Below, one piece after another: positions 27,214-37,743 of a DNA stretch of 64,000 bases; position 1 is the first letter of the stretch; each line of letters begins with the position of its first letter. Both the position numbers and the translations under genes were made by a program. The notes under the pieces are model-generated. The model ran no database searches. It was not told the DNA's origin and saw only the letters and a list, made by a program, of their open reading frames with translations. Origin of the DNA: Rhizobium sp. SSA_523 (GTDB taxonomy: Bacteria; Pseudomonadota; Alphaproteobacteria; Rhizobiales; Rhizobiaceae); assembly GCF_030435705.1 (NCBI RefSeq), contig NZ_CP129382.1, positions 496,001 through 560,000 on the forward strand. Reading direction: 5' to 3'.

Positions 27214-29214
27214 ATGATCTACAAGGCTATCGTCTTTCTCCCCCTGATCGGCTTTCTGGTCGCCGGCCTGTTCGGCCGTTCGATCGGCGCCAAGGCGTCC
27301 GAATATGTGACGACCGGGCTGATGATCGTTGCGGCCCTCCTGTCCTGGGTCGTCTTCTTCGACGTGGCGCTCGGTCACAGCGAAAGCCATGAGGTGATCA
27401 AGGTCAGCGTGCTGCGCTGGATCCAGTCCGGCGGATTGGATTTCGACTGGGCATTCCGGATCGATACGCTGACGGCCGTGATGTTCGTCGTCGTCAACTC
27501 GGTCTCGTGCCTGGTCCATCTCTATTCGATCGGCTACATGCATCACGATCCGCATCGGCCGCGCTTCTTCGCCTATCTGTCGCTCTTCACCTTCGCCATG
27601 CTGATGCTGGTGACCTCCGACAACCTGGCGCAGATGTTCTTCGGCTGGGAAGGCGTCGGCCTCGCCTCCTATCTGCTGATCGGTTTCTGGTACAAGAAGC
27701 CTTCGGCTTCGGCGGCCGCCATGAAGGCCTTCATCGTCAACCGCGTCGGCGATTTCGGTTTCGTACTCGGCATTTCCGGCGTCTTCGTGCTGTTCGGCTC
27801 GATCAATTTCGACACGATCTTTGCGACCGCGCAGACCTATCTGCCGGCCGAGGGTGCCGCCGATGCCGGCCAGGCGGTGATCAACCTCTTCGGCATGCAG
27901 CTCGATAAGGGCCATGCGATCACCGGCGTCTGCCTGCTGCTGTTCATGGGTGCCATGGGTAAATCCGCGCAGTTCCTGCTGCACACCTGGCTGCCCGACG
28001 CCATGGAAGGCCCCACCCCGGTTTCCGCCCTCATCCACGCCGCAACCATGGTCACGGCGGGCGTCTTCCTCGTGGCGCGCATGTCGCCGATTTTCGAACT
28101 GTCGCCGGATGCGCTGACCTTCGTCACCCTGATCGGCGCCATCACCGCCTTCTTTGCGGCGACCGTCGGCCTGGTGCAGAACGATATCAAGCGGGTCATT
28201 GCCTATTCGACCTGTTCGCAGCTCGGCTACATGTTCGTGGCGCTCGGCGTCGGCGCCTATGGCGCGGCCGTCTTCCACCTCTTCACCCACGCTTTCTTCA
28301 AGGCGCTCCTGTTCCTCGGCGCCGGCTCGGTGATCCACGCCGTCGATGGCGAGCAGGACATGCGCTACATGGGTGGCCTGCGCAAGCACATCCCCTATAC
28401 TTTCTGGGCGATGACGATCGGCAATCTCGCGCTCACCGGCGTCGGCATTCCCGGCACGATGATCGGCTTTGCCGGCTTCTTCTCCAAGGATGTCATCATC
28501 GAATCGGCCTTCGCTTCGCATTCGCCCGTCGGTGGCTTCGCCTTCACCATGCTGGTGGTCGCGGCGCTCTTCACGAGCTTCTATTCCTGGCGTCTCGCTT
28601 TCCTGACCTTCTTCGGCAAGCCGCGTGCATCCTCCGACGTCATGCATCACGTGCATGAATCGCCGATGGTCATGCTTCTGCCGCTCGCCTTCCTGACCGT
28701 TGGCGCCGTCTTTGCCGGTGTCGTGTTCGAAGGCTATTTCTTCGGCCACCACTATGCCGAATTCTGGAAAGGCGCGCTGTTCACGGCACCCGGCAACGAG
28801 ATCCTGGAGGAGTTCCACCATGTTCCGCTATGGGTGAAGTGGAGCCCCTTCATTGCCATGCTGACCGGCCTGGTCACCGCCTGGTACATGTATATCAAGT
28901 CGCCTTCCACGCCGAAGCGGCTGGCCGAGAACCATCGCGTCCTCTACCAGTTCCTGCTCAACAAGTGGTATTTCGACGAGCTGTACGATGTCCTCTTCGT
29001 CCGCTCCGCCAAGGCGCTTGGCCGCTTCCTGTGGAAGAAGGGTGACGTGGCGGTCATCGACGCCTACGGTCCGAACGGGATTGCCGCCCGTGTTGCCGAT
29101 GTGACCCGCGGGGTCGTGCGGCTGCAATCCGGCTACCTCTATCATTATGCGTTTGCGATGCTGATCGGCATCGCAGCCCTCGTCACCTGGATGATGCTCG
29201 GGAGTTCCTTCTGA
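27214..29214 (+). CDS. nuoL: NADH-quinone oxidoreductase subunit L
   Basis: 666 residues; distal antiporter-like proton-pumping subunit (ND5). Seen: [19 protein letters not shown] (with the conserved Glu, about 145), [30 protein letters not shown] (about 255-285), and [21 protein letters not shown]. The long C-terminal part includes the lateral helix and a final anchor helix (about 645-664). Its TGA overlaps the nuoM ATG (TGATG), indicating coupled translation. Confidence 0.97.
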   Translation: MIYKAIVFLPLIGFLVAGLFGRSIGAKASEYVTTGLMIVAALLSWVVFFDVALGHSESHEVIKVSVLRWIQSGGLDFDWAFRIDTLTAVMFVVVNSVSCLVHLYSIGYMHHDPHRPRFFAYLSLFTFAMLMLVTSDNLAQMFFGWEGVGLASYLLIGFWYKKPSASAAAMKAFIVNRVGDFGFVLGISGVFVLFGSINFDTIFATAQTYLPAEGAADAGQAVINLFGMQLDKGHAITGVCLLLFMGAMGKSAQFLLHTWLPDAMEGPTPVSALIHAATMVTAGVFLVARMSPIFELSPDALTFVTLIGAITAFFAATVGLVQNDIKRVIAYSTCSQLGYMFVALGVGAYGAAVFHLFTHAFFKALLFLGAGSVIHAVDGEQDMRYMGGLRKHIPYTFWAMTIGNLALTGVGIPGTMIGFAGFFSKDVIIESAFASHSPVGGFAFTMLVVAALFTSFYSWRLAFLTFFGKPRASSDVMHHVHESPMVMLLPLAFLTVGAVFAGVVFEGYFFGHHYAEFWKGALFTAPGNEILEEFHHVPLWVKWSPFIAMLTGLVTAWYMYIKSPSTPKRLAENHRVLYQFLLNKWYFDELYDVLFVRSAKALGRFLWKKGDVAVIDAYGPNGIAARVADVTRGVVRLQSGYLYHYAFAMLIGIAALVTWMMLGSSF

Positions 29215-30725
29215 TGACCGATTGGCCGATACTCTCAACGGTCACCTTCCTGCCGCTCGTCGGCGTCGTTCTCCTGCTTCTGACGCGGGAGGACGGCCCC
29301 TTTGGCCGCCGGAATATACTGAACGTTTCGCTGTTGACGACGGTGTTCACCTTCGTGGTGTCGCTGTTCATCTGGATCGGGTTCGACAATTCCAATCCCG
29401 GCTTCCAGATGGTCGAGAAGCATGAATGGATGAATACCGGGATTGCCTATCACCTGGGCGTCGACGGCATTTCCATGCTGTTCGTGATCCTCACGACCTT
29501 CCTGATGCCCTTCTGCGTCCTGGCCAGCTGGGAATCGGTGGAGAAGCGCCTGAAGGAATACATGATCGCCTTCCTGCTTCTGGAAGTGGTCATGGTCGGC
29601 GTCTTCGTCTCGCTCGACATCGTCCTGTTCTACGTCTTCTTCGAAGCGACGCTGGTGCCGATGTTCATCATCATTGGTGTCTGGGGCGGCAAGGATCGCG
29701 TCTACGCGTCCTACAAATTCTTCCTCTACACGCTGCTGGGTTCGGTGCTGATGATGGTCGCCATCATGGCCATGTACTGGCAGGCGGGCACCACCGATGT
29801 CACCGAACTCCTGAAGTTCGGCTTCCCGGCCGGCATGCAGACCTGGCTATGGCTGGCTTTCTTCGCCTCCTTCGCCGTCAAGATGCCGATGTGGCCGGTG
29901 CATACCTGGCTGCCGGATGCGCACGTGCAGGCGCCGACGGCCGGCTCCGTCATCCTGGCCGGCGTCATGCTGAAGCTCGGCGGCTATGGGTTCATCCGCT
30001 TCTCGCTCGCCATGTTCCCGCTGGCATCGGATTACTTCGCGCCCTTCGTCTTCACGCTGTCTGTGCTGGCCATCATCTACACCTCGCTGGTGGCCATGAT
30101 GCAGGACGACATCAAGAAGCTGATCGCCTATTCCTCCGTCGCCCATATGGGTTACGTGACCATGGGCATCTTCGCGGCGAATGCGCAGGGCATCCAGGGA
30201 GCGATCTTCCAGATGCTGTCGCATGGCATCGTGTCGGGCGCGCTCTTCCTCTGCGTCGGGGTGATCTACGATCGTCTTCACACCCGCGAGATCTCGGCCT
30301 ATGGCGGCCTCGTCAACAATATGCCGAAATATGCGGTCGCCTTCATGGTCTTCACCATGGCCAATGTCGGCCTGCCGGGCACATCCGGGTTCGTCGGCGA
30401 ATTCCTGACGATCATCGGCGTTTTCCGCGTGAACACCTGGGTTGCGCTGTTTGCCGCCACCGGTGTGATCCTCTCGGCCTCCTACGCGCTCTGGCTCTAT
30501 CGCCGGGTGGTCTTCGGGGCGCTCGAGAAGGAAAGCCTGAAAGGCCTTCTGGATCTCAACACGCGGGAGAAGGTCATCCTCTATCCGATGATCGCGCTCA
30601 CCATCTTCTTCGGCGTCTATCCGGCTCCGGTCTTCGACGCGACGGCGGCTTCGGTGGATATGCTGATCAACAATTATTCCGCTGCCCTGCAGGCGGCCGG
30701 CAAACTTGCACTTCTGGTGCATTGA
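29214..30725 (+). CDS. nuoM: NADH-quinone oxidoreductase subunit M
   Basis: 503 residues, antiporter-like proton-pumping subunit (ND4), 14 helices. Seen: [21 protein letters not shown] (with the conserved Glu, about 145), [40 protein letters not shown] (about 222-261; Lys and His on the proton path), and [19 protein letters not shown]. Length is normal. Confidence 0.98.
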   Translation: MTDWPILSTVTFLPLVGVVLLLLTREDGPFGRRNILNVSLLTTVFTFVVSLFIWIGFDNSNPGFQMVEKHEWMNTGIAYHLGVDGISMLFVILTTFLMPFCVLASWESVEKRLKEYMIAFLLLEVVMVGVFVSLDIVLFYVFFEATLVPMFIIIGVWGGKDRVYASYKFFLYTLLGSVLMMVAIMAMYWQAGTTDVTELLKFGFPAGMQTWLWLAFFASFAVKMPMWPVHTWLPDAHVQAPTAGSVILAGVMLKLGGYGFIRFSLAMFPLASDYFAPFVFTLSVLAIIYTSLVAMMQDDIKKLIAYSSVAHMGYVTMGIFAANAQGIQGAIFQMLSHGIVSGALFLCVGVIYDRLHTREISAYGGLVNNMPKYAVAFMVFTMANVGLPGTSGFVGEFLTIIGVFRVNTWVALFAATGVILSASYALWLYRRVVFGALEKESLKGLLDLNTREKVILYPMIALTIFFGVYPAPVFDATAASVDMLINNYSAALQAAGKLALLVH

Positions 30726-30743
30726 GACGGGACACGACTGGAC

Positions 30744-32186
30744 ATGACTGCTGAAATCCTGCTTGCGAGCCTGCAGATCTCGACGCCCGAACTGATCCTG
30801 GCGATCGGTGCGATGGCGCTCCTGATGATCGGCGTTTTCTCGGGCGACCGGTCGGCTCCGACGGTGACCGGTCTTGCCGTGGCGATCATGATCGCCGCGG
30901 GCCTCTGGCTCGTCCTCGTGCCGGCCGAAGGCCTGGCCTGGGGCGGTGCCTTCATCCTGGATCCGTTCAGCCGCTTCATGAAGGTGATTGCGCTGATCGG
31001 CTCGATCACCGCCATGGTAATGACGGTCGGCAATGCCCGCTCCGAACAGCTCGATCGTTTCGAGTTTCCGGTCCTGCTGGTGCTGGCGACGCTTGGCATG
31101 ATGCTGCTGATCTCGGCCAATGATCTGCTGGCCGTCTATATGGGCCTCGAGCTCATGTCGCTTGCCCTTTATGTCGTTGCCGCCATCAACCGCGACAGCC
31201 TTCGTTCCACCGAAGCGGGCCTGAAATATTTCGTCCTCGGCGCCTTGTCCTCCGGCATGCTGCTCTATGGCATGTCGCTGGTCTACGGCTTTACCGGCAA
31301 TACCAACCTTGCCAATATCGCCGCTGTCCTGTCGACGGAAACCCGCTCGCTCGGCATCGTCTTCGGCCTGGTCTTCATCCTCGCCGGGCTTGCCTTCAAG
31401 ATCTCGGCCGTCCCCTTCCACATGTGGACGCCGGATGTCTACGAGGGTGCACCGACCCCGGTCACGGCCTTCTTCGCCGCCGGCCCCAAGGTCGCGGCCA
31501 TGGCCGTCCTGGTGCGCGTGGTGACCGAGGCCTTCATGCCCGTCTTCGCCGATTGGCAACAGATCGTCGTCTTCATCTCCATCGCCTCCATGCTGCTCGG
31601 TTCCTTTGCCGCCATCGGCCAGAGGAATATCAAGCGGCTGATGGCCTATTCCTCGATCGGCCATATGGGCTATGCGCTTGTCGGCCTTGCCGCGGGCTCC
31701 CAGTCGGGCGTCTCGGGCGTTGCGCTGTACATGCTGATCTACATGGTGATGACGCTCGGCACCTTTGCCTGCATCATGGCCATGCGCCGCAAGGAAGGCG
31801 GCGCGGTGGAGAATATCGACGATCTGGCCGGCCTCTCCTCGACCAATCCCTTCATGGCCCTGGTGCTGACGGCGCTGATGTTCTCGCTTGCCGGTATCCC
31901 GCCCTTTGCCGGGTTCTGGGCCAAGTGGTTCGTCATCCTGCCGGCCATCGAAGCCAAGCTCTATGCTCTGGCGGTGATCGGCGTTCTCGCCTCCGTCGTC
32001 GGCGCCTATTACTATCTGCGGGTCATCAAGGTCATGTGGTTCGATCAGCCGACCGGCGAGTTCAGCCGGATCGCCGGTGAGCTTCGCCTTGTCTTCGGCG
32101 TATCGGGCCTCTTCGTCACCGCCTATGTCCTGTTCGGCGGCCCGGTCGGCAGCGCTGCCGAAGCCGCCGCACGGGCCTTCTTCTGA
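30744..32186 (+). CDS. nuoN: NADH-quinone oxidoreductase subunit N
   Basis: 480 residues, antiporter-like subunit (ND2), last nuo gene. Seen: [21 protein letters not shown] (Glu about 136), [35 protein letters not shown] (Lys about 218), and [21 protein letters not shown]. Its stop overlaps the birA start by one base (TGATG), so birA and probably rnj are read with the operon. Confidence 0.97.
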   Translation: MTAEILLASLQISTPELILAIGAMALLMIGVFSGDRSAPTVTGLAVAIMIAAGLWLVLVPAEGLAWGGAFILDPFSRFMKVIALIGSITAMVMTVGNARSEQLDRFEFPVLLVLATLGMMLLISANDLLAVYMGLELMSLALYVVAAINRDSLRSTEAGLKYFVLGALSSGMLLYGMSLVYGFTGNTNLANIAAVLSTETRSLGIVFGLVFILAGLAFKISAVPFHMWTPDVYEGAPTPVTAFFAAGPKVAAMAVLVRVVTEAFMPVFADWQQIVVFISIASMLLGSFAAIGQRNIKRLMAYSSIGHMGYALVGLAAGSQSGVSGVALYMLIYMVMTLGTFACIMAMRRKEGGAVENIDDLAGLSSTNPFMALVLTALMFSLAGIPPFAGFWAKWFVILPAIEAKLYALAVIGVLASVVGAYYYLRVIKVMWFDQPTGEFSRIAGELRLVFGVSGLFVTAYVLFGGPVGSAAEAAARAFF

Positions 32187-32947
32187 TGAGTGCCGGGCGA
32201 GGGGGGCGCTACCCCCTCGAGGCGTTCCGCCATGAGGCATTGGGGGAGGTCACCTCCACCAATACCGAGTGCCTGGTCCGCGCGCGCCAGGGTGATCCGG
32301 GCAATCTGTGGATCACCGCGCAGCGCCAGACAGCCGGCCGCGGCCGCCGCGGCCGTGCCTGGACATCGGAGAGCGGCAATCTCTACGCCTCGCTCCTGCT
32401 GATCGATCCGGCCCCGCCCGAGCGCATCGGATCCTTGCCGCTGGCCGTGTCGCTCGCCGTTCATGCCGCCCTGCACGCAGTGCTTCCGGCCGATGCCGAA
32501 GCCCTTGAGATCAAATGGCCGAACGACGTGCTGATCGGTCGAAAGAAGTCCTGCGGCATTCTGCTCGAATCCGAACCCCTGGCGGATGGCCGGAGGGCCG
32601 TCGTGGCGGGCATTGGCATCAATATGCGCCATCGGCCGGACGAGGCGCCCTATGGCGTCACCTCGCTGCAGGAGCAGGGCTGCCATCTTGCCCCGGAAGA
32701 GCTGTTTGCCCATCTTTACCGGGAAATGGCCGACGTGCTGACGCAGTGGAACGAGGGACTGGCGGTTGCCACCATCACCGAGCGTTGGCGCAAGGCCGCC
32801 TGCGGCATCGGGGCGCCCATCCGCGTCAACCTTCCGGACCGGTCCATCGAAGGGCGTTTTGCCGGTATCGATCCGCAAGGACTTCTGATACTCGATACCG
32901 GACAGGCAACCATGGCGATCGCCGCGGGTGACGTCTTTTATCTTTGA
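32186..32947 (+). CDS. birA: Biotin-[acetyl-CoA-carboxylase] ligase
   Basis: 253 residues; attaches biotin, through biotinyl-AMP, to acyl-CoA carboxylase carrier proteins. The catalytic motifs are TAGRGRRGRAW (about 50-60) and KWPNDVLIGRKKSCGILLE (about 112-130), with VVAGIGINM in between domains. The winged-helix repressor domain of E. coli BirA is missing, so this is a single-function ligase. Location after nuoN with a one-base overlap is conserved in rhizobia. Confidence 0.95.
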   Translation: MSAGRGGRYPLEAFRHEALGEVTSTNTECLVRARQGDPGNLWITAQRQTAGRGRRGRAWTSESGNLYASLLLIDPAPPERIGSLPLAVSLAVHAALHAVLPADAEALEIKWPNDVLIGRKKSCGILLESEPLADGRRAVVAGIGINMRHRPDEAPYGVTSLQEQGCHLAPEELFAHLYREMADVLTQWNEGLAVATITERWRKAACGIGAPIRVNLPDRSIEGRFAGIDPQGLLILDTGQATMAIAAGDVFYL

Positions 32948-32965
32948 CAGTGAAACGAGTGCATA

Positions 32966-34633
32966 ATGGCCAAACAGGACGAACTGGTATTTCTGCCGCT
33001 GGGCGGAGTGGGCGAGATCGGCATGAATCTCGCGCTCTACGGCTATGGCCCGGCCGCCGAACGCCAGTGGATCATGGTGGATTGCGGCGTGACCTTTGCC
33101 GGCCCCGACCTGCCGGGCGTGGATCTCGTCCTGCCCGATATCCGCTTCCTGGCCGATCAGCGCAAGCGGCTCAAGGGCATTATCATCACTCATGCGCATG
33201 AGGATCATTACGGCGCGCTGAACGACCTCTGGCCGGGCCTCAACGTTCCGGTCTACGCATCGGCCTTCACGGCCGGCATGCTGGAGGCCAAGCGCGAATA
33301 TGAGGGGACGCGCGCCGAGATCCCGATCACGCCGTTCAAGGCCGGCGACCGGATCACCATCGGTCCCTTCGAGGTCGAGGCGGTGGGCGTCAACCATTCC
33401 ATCCCCGAGCCCATGTCCCTGGTGATCCGTACGCCGCTCGGCAATGTCGTGCACACCGGTGACTGGAAGATCGATGCGCAGCCGTCGCTCGGTCCCCTGA
33501 CCGATGAGGCGCGCTTTCGTGCCGTGGGCGATGAGGGCGTGCTGGCGCTGATGTGCGACAGCACCAATGCCATGCGCCAGGGCGTGTCGCCATCCGAAGA
33601 GGAAGTGTCCGAGGGGCTGCGAAAGGTCATCGAAGAGGCGGAAGGCCGCGTCGCGGTCACCACCTTCTCGTCGAATGTCGGGCGCATCCGGTCGATCGCT
33701 CTGGCGGCGCAGGCGGCGGGTCGCGAGGTTCTTCTCCTCGGGTCTTCGCTGAAGCGGGTGGTCAGTGTCGCCCGCGACATTGGCATCATGGACGATATCA
33801 AACCCTTCATTGCCGAAGACGAATATGGCTATATCCCGCGTGACAAGATCGTGGTGATCCTGACCGGCAGCCAGGGCGAAGCCCGTGCGGCGCTTGCCAA
33901 GCTGTCGCGTGACGAGATGCGTCATGTCGCGCTTGCGGCCGGCGATACGGTGGTCTTCTCCTCCCGCACCATTCCCGGCAATGAGAAACCCATCCTGGAA
34001 ATCATGAACGGGTTGATCGAACAGGGCGTCAAGATCGTCACCGATGCCGATGCCCTGGTGCACGTATCCGGCCATCCGCGTCGCAACGAATTGCTGAAAA
34101 TGTATGAATGGGTTCGCCCGCAGGTGCTCGTGCCGGTGCATGGCGAGGCAGCGCATCTGACGGCGCAGGCCGAACTGGCGCGCGGCGCCGGCATTGTCAA
34201 CGTGCCGAAAGTGCGCAATGGCAATGTGCTGCGGCTCGCACCCGGTCCGGCCGAAGTCATCGACGATGTGGCCCATGGCCGGATCTTCAAGGATGGCAAG
34301 CTGCTCGGCGATATCGACGAAATGGGCATTTCGGAGCGGCGGAAGCTGAGCTATGTCGGCCATGTCTCCGTCAGCATTCTGCTCGACAGCCGCTATGACT
34401 TCCTCACCGATCCCGATCTGGTGCCCTTTGGCCTGCCGGAATATGATGATGAAGGCGAGGATATGGTCGATACGCTGTATGATGCCGTTCTCGGCGCCGT
34501 GGAGAGCATTCCGCGCAGCCGCCGCAAGGATCTGGGCGCCGTGCAGGAATCCGTGCGTCGCGCCATCCGGGCGGCTGCAAACACCGCCTGGGGAAAGAAG
34601 CCGGTGGTGACGGTTTTCGTCAGCAAGGTCTAG
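32966..34633 (+). CDS. rnj: Ribonuclease J (metallo-beta-lactamase/beta-CASP)
   Basis: 555 residues. RNase J acts as a 5'-3' exonuclease and endonuclease in rRNA and mRNA processing; in Sinorhizobium it matures 16S and 23S rRNA 5' ends. The zinc motif THAHEDHYG contains His76, His78, Asp80 and His81; further beta-CASP motifs are NHSIPE (near 150), VHTGDWKID and the SGHPRRNELLKMYEWVRPQVLVPVHGEA segment (about 369-395). The start MAKQDELVFLPLGGVGEIGMN is family-typical. Nineteen bp after birA. Confidence 0.95.
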   Translation: MAKQDELVFLPLGGVGEIGMNLALYGYGPAAERQWIMVDCGVTFAGPDLPGVDLVLPDIRFLADQRKRLKGIIITHAHEDHYGALNDLWPGLNVPVYASAFTAGMLEAKREYEGTRAEIPITPFKAGDRITIGPFEVEAVGVNHSIPEPMSLVIRTPLGNVVHTGDWKIDAQPSLGPLTDEARFRAVGDEGVLALMCDSTNAMRQGVSPSEEEVSEGLRKVIEEAEGRVAVTTFSSNVGRIRSIALAAQAAGREVLLLGSSLKRVVSVARDIGIMDDIKPFIAEDEYGYIPRDKIVVILTGSQGEARAALAKLSRDEMRHVALAAGDTVVFSSRTIPGNEKPILEIMNGLIEQGVKIVTDADALVHVSGHPRRNELLKMYEWVRPQVLVPVHGEAAHLTAQAELARGAGIVNVPKVRNGNVLRLAPGPAEVIDDVAHGRIFKDGKLLGDIDEMGISERRKLSYVGHVSVSILLDSRYDFLTDPDLVPFGLPEYDDEGEDMVDTLYDAVLGAVESIPRSRRKDLGAVQESVRRAIRAAANTAWGKKPVVTVFVSKV

Positions 34634-34732
34634 AGGCACGGCGCAATTGGCCGCACGCATGGTCATGGCGCCGGATGCCGCAGCCTGTGGCGAAACAGGG
34701 GCCAAAGACGGGGAGCAAAGGGGAGGAAAGCC

Positions 34733-35137
34733 ATGCTCGGACGTGTGAACCACATTGCCATTGCCGTGCCGGATCTCGGTGCGGCAACCGCCACCTATCG
34801 GGATATGCTGGGCGCGCGGGTCTCGCAGGCGCAGGCGCTGCCGGAGCATGGCGTCACCGTGGTCTTTGTCGAACTCGACAATACCAAGGTCGAGCTGCTG
34901 GAACCTCTGGGGGAGGGCTCGCCCATCGCGGCCTTTCTCGACAAGAACCCGTCGGGCGGCATGCATCACATCTGCTATGAAGTGAGCGATATCCGGGCGG
35001 CGAGGGACCAGCTGAAACAGGGTGGAGCGCGGATTTTGGGCGATGGCGAACCCCGTATCGGCGCGCATGGCAGGCCGGTGCTGTTCCTGCACCCCAAGGA
35101 TTTCTGCGGCACATTGGTGGAACTGGAAGAGGTTTAA
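34733..35137 (+). CDS. mce: Methylmalonyl-CoA epimerase
   Basis: 134 residues; a VOC-fold enzyme converting (2S)- to (2R)-methylmalonyl-CoA in propionate/branched-chain catabolism. Metal ligands fit the family: His7 in NHIAIAVPDL, Glu near 50 (KVELLEPLGE), His near 81 in GGMHHICYEVSD and the C-terminal GTLVELEE. A GAGGAAAG ribosome site lies upstream of the ATG. No mutase gene lies nearby. Confidence 0.94.
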   Translation: MLGRVNHIAIAVPDLGAATATYRDMLGARVSQAQALPEHGVTVVFVELDNTKVELLEPLGEGSPIAAFLDKNPSGGMHHICYEVSDIRAARDQLKQGGARILGDGEPRIGAHGRPVLFLHPKDFCGTLVELEEV

Positions 35138-35344
35138 GGGCGCCTCAGCGGCAGAGGGGGAGCGGCGCCCTGGCCGGAGACGGTGTGACACCTCGTCCGC
35201 GCCCGGCCCCTTCAGGGATGCGGCTTTCTCCGCTACAGTTCCCTGGTCGCCGATCCTAGCCGTCCGCTTCAGCCTGTCTTCGGTCAGCCGCGGACCGAGG
35301 GTGATCGAAGGCTAGAGTATTCCGGTGGAAACGGGATCGCCTGT
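35138..35344 (+). other. Gap after mce
   Basis: No gene seen; GC-rich sequence with no clear terminator. It runs into a dispersed-repeat-like element at 35345-35417. Confidence 0.4.
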
Positions 35345-35417
35345 AATGGTCTATCTCTTTGTTTTTACGCAGTCCGGACGCAAATCCGCTAACGCAGTTT
35401 TGCTGGACCTGCTCTAG
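35345..35417. repeat. Rhizobiaceae intergenic repeat-like element
   Basis: The block AATGGTCTATCTCTTTG, TTTTTACGCAGTCCGGACGC and TTTTGCTGGACCTGCTCTAG resembles a dispersed intergenic sequence I recall from many Rhizobium and Agrobacterium genomes (consensus of the type ACGCAATTCCGGACG...TTTTCCTGGAATTGCTCT). Its core is an imperfect inverted repeat: GTCCGGACGCAAA against TTTTGCTGGACC. Only one copy is visible here, so the assignment rests on memory of the motif. Confidence 0.45.
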
Positions 35418-35476
35418 AAGCGGAGCGTCATCGTCAATGTCTCTGCATGCAATGCAGTCAGGAAGAGGAGTGTCCT

Positions 35477-35755
35477 GTGGTCTCGTTTCTCTCGGCCTTC
35501 GCCGTCTATTTCATCATCTGGTGGATCACGCTCTTCGCCGTTCTGCCGATCGGATTGCGCACGCAGGCGGATGAGAACGAGGTTGTCCTGGGAACCGTGG
35601 CGAGCGCGCCGGCCCGTTTTCGCGCGGTTCGGGTGCTGCTTCTGACCACTGCGATTTCTGCTCTCGTCTATGGCACCTGGTATCTCGTCTCCAGCCAGTT
35701 CGGCCTGAGCCTCTCCTCCCTACCGCGGATCGTTCCGGATTTCGGTCGCACCTGA
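35477..35755 (+). CDS. DUF1467 family membrane protein
   Basis: 92 residues. The GTG at 35477 has a GAGGAG site six bases upstream and gives the family start VSFLSAFAVYFIIWWITLFAVLPIGLRTQAD. Two transmembrane helices (about 2-22 and 52-74) flank a short loop containing NEVVLGTVASAPARFR. The family is widespread in alphaproteobacteria, commonly near mce and proS, but has no known function. Confidence 0.88.
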   Translation: MVSFLSAFAVYFIIWWITLFAVLPIGLRTQADENEVVLGTVASAPARFRAVRVLLLTTAISALVYGTWYLVSSQFGLSLSSLPRIVPDFGRT

Positions 35756-35926
35756 TAAAGGCGCAAGCGAGGGCGCCAGTGCCCGAAATTAGGGTTGAAG
35801 GAGCGCCGGGAAAAAGGGGTCTGGAGAGCTGGGCCTGGAACAGAGCCTGGGGAAGGGTCCGAGAGTAGCCCCGAAGAGAGGCCCCGGAGAGAGGGGGCCG
35901 AAGGAGCCGGCAGGAGAGCGTAGTCC

Positions 35927-35956
35927 AAAAAAAAACAAGGCCTTGCAGCCTTGTTT
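35927..35956 (-). terminator. Intrinsic terminator reading on the minus strand
   Basis: AAACAAGGC (35933-35941), loop CTTGCA, GCCTTGTTT (35948-35956). On the minus strand the stem is followed by about nine T (the A-run 35927-35935). On the plus strand only three T are part of the stem, so the stronger direction is minus, although no minus-strand gene lies upstream of it. Confidence 0.6.
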
Positions 35957-36150
35957 AAAGTTTCGCGTGATCCTTAACCGTTGCCGGGGCTGCGTGCGAG
36001 CGCGCCTAAGATCTGATCCTCCCAAGACTTGACCGCGATTGGCAGAAATTTGAACTCCCTGCCTCTTTTATGAGCCGAAACTAGCCTAGACTTTCGGCTT
36101 TGTCACTACCCAATTTGGCAGTTTTGCTACACCCTGTGGAAATTTTCGAG

Positions 36151-36180
36151 TTGACACGAAATTTATCCGACATGTCATAC
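36151..36180 (+). promoter_or_regulatory. Promoter candidate for proS
   Basis: A consensus -35 TTGACA at 36151-36156 followed after 18 bases by TCATAC (36175-36180), about 175 bp upstream of the proS ATG. The -10 is a poor match. Confidence 0.35.
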
Positions 36181-36354
36181 GAATGGCGCAATCCGGGTTT
36201 TCGTGGCGATGCCACTGGTGGACAGTGCGGCGCTTGGCCGCCTGCGCGGGTTCCCTTGGACGGTTGAAACCGCTATGAAGCCTCCCCAACACCCCTGCGT
36301 CCACGCCGATTCTCCGCCTGCTGGCGGAAGCGGCCTCGAACCCCGGAAAACGTG

Positions 36355-37677
36355 ATGCGTCTGTCCCGCTATTTTATGCCCATCCTGAAGGAAAACCCCA
36401 AGGAAGCGGAAATCGTTTCCCACCGGCTCATGCTGCGCGCGGGCATGATCCGCCAGCAGAGTCAGGGCATTTACTCCTGGTTGCCGCTCGGCAAGCGGGT
36501 GCTCGACAAGGTCTGCGCCATCGTGCGCGAGGAGCAGGACAGGGCAGGCGCAATCGAACTTCTGATGCCGACGCTGCAATCGGCTGAACTGTGGCAGGAG
36601 AGCGGCCGCTACGAGGCCTATGGCAAGGAAATGCTGCGCATCAAGGACCGTCAGGACCGGCCGATGCTCTATGGTCCGACAAATGAGGAGATGATCACGG
36701 ATATCTTCCGTTCCTATGTCCGGTCCTACAAGAACCTGCCGCTCAATCTCTATCACATTCAGCTGAAGTTCCGTGACGAGATCCGTCCGCGCTTCGGCAC
36801 CATGCGCTCGCGCGAATTCCTGATGAAGGATGCCTATTCCTTCGACATGACCCGCGAGGACGCCATCCACTCCTACAACAAGATGTTCGTCGCCTATCTG
36901 CGCACCTTCGCGCGTCTCGGCGTCCGCGCCATCCCCATGCGCGCCGATACCGGGCCGATCGGCGGCAATCACAGCCATGAATTCATCATCCTGGCAGAGA
37001 CCGGCGAGTCGGAGGTCTTCTCGCACAAGAGCTTCATCGATTTCGACATTCCCGGCGAAGACACCAATTTCGACGACGTGGCGGGTCTGCAGTCCGTGTT
37101 CGACAAATGGACCTCCGTCTATGCCGCGACGTCGGAAATGCATGACGAAGCCGCCTTTAACGCCATTGCCGAAGGCGACCGACTTTCCGCGCGTGGCATC
37201 GAAGTCGGCCATATCTTCTATTTCGGCACGAAATATTCCGAGCCCATGGGCGCCAAGGTGCAGGGTCCGGACGGCAAGGAACATCTTGTCCACATGGGAT
37301 CCTACGGCATTGGCCCGACACGCCTTGTTCCCGCCATCATCGAAGCCTCGCATGACGAGAATGGAATCATCTGGCCGGCCTCGGTCGCTCCGTTCGATGC
37401 CATGGTCATCACGATGAAGGCCGGTGACGAAGCCTGCGACCGGGTGTGCCAGAGCCTCTATGACGGCCTCACCAAGGCCGGCAAGGATGTGCTCTACGAC
37501 GATACGGACGACCGGGCCGGCACGAAATTCGCGACCGCCGACCTGATCGGCGTTCCGGTCCAGCTGATTGTCGGACCGCGTTCGGCAGCCACGGGCGAAG
37601 TCGAGGTCAAGGATCGCAAGACGGGTGCACGCGAGACCATGACGGTCGAGGCGGCGCTGAACCGGCTGATGGCCTGA
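36355..37677 (+). CDS. proS: Prolyl-tRNA synthetase
   Basis: 440 residues, a class II synthetase of the short alphaproteobacterial type, lacking the editing (INS) domain of the E. coli enzyme (572 aa). The ATG at 36355 gives the family start [20 protein letters not shown]; a GTG one codon earlier is the alternative. Motif 2 [25 protein letters not shown] (about 137-161) and the C-terminal motif 3 region [16 protein letters not shown] are present, then an anticodon-binding domain with [26 protein letters not shown]. It heads an operon with lolC and lolD. Confidence 0.97.
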   Translation: MRLSRYFMPILKENPKEAEIVSHRLMLRAGMIRQQSQGIYSWLPLGKRVLDKVCAIVREEQDRAGAIELLMPTLQSAELWQESGRYEAYGKEMLRIKDRQDRPMLYGPTNEEMITDIFRSYVRSYKNLPLNLYHIQLKFRDEIRPRFGTMRSREFLMKDAYSFDMTREDAIHSYNKMFVAYLRTFARLGVRAIPMRADTGPIGGNHSHEFIILAETGESEVFSHKSFIDFDIPGEDTNFDDVAGLQSVFDKWTSVYAATSEMHDEAAFNAIAEGDRLSARGIEVGHIFYFGTKYSEPMGAKVQGPDGKEHLVHMGSYGIGPTRLVPAIIEASHDENGIIWPASVAPFDAMVITMKAGDEACDRVCQSLYDGLTKAGKDVLYDDTDDRAGTKFATADLIGVPVQLIVGPRSAATGEVEVKDRKTGARETMTVEAALNRLMA

Positions 37678-37743
37678 GGCCGCCCTGGCGGCCCGGCATC
37701 GGACCGATGACATCATGCCCGCAGGGCGACGACAGGAGAGACT

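Larger units (their letters stand above)
35756..36354. other. DUF1467-proS intergenic region
   Basis: 599 bp without a supported protein gene. It holds a minus-oriented terminator (35927-35956), an 8-bp stem with an 11-base loop (AGCCGAAA 36073-36080 / TTTCGGCT 36092-36099), and a promoter candidate for proS at 36151-36180. The AT-rich second half may encode a small RNA on the minus strand. Confidence 0.4.
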
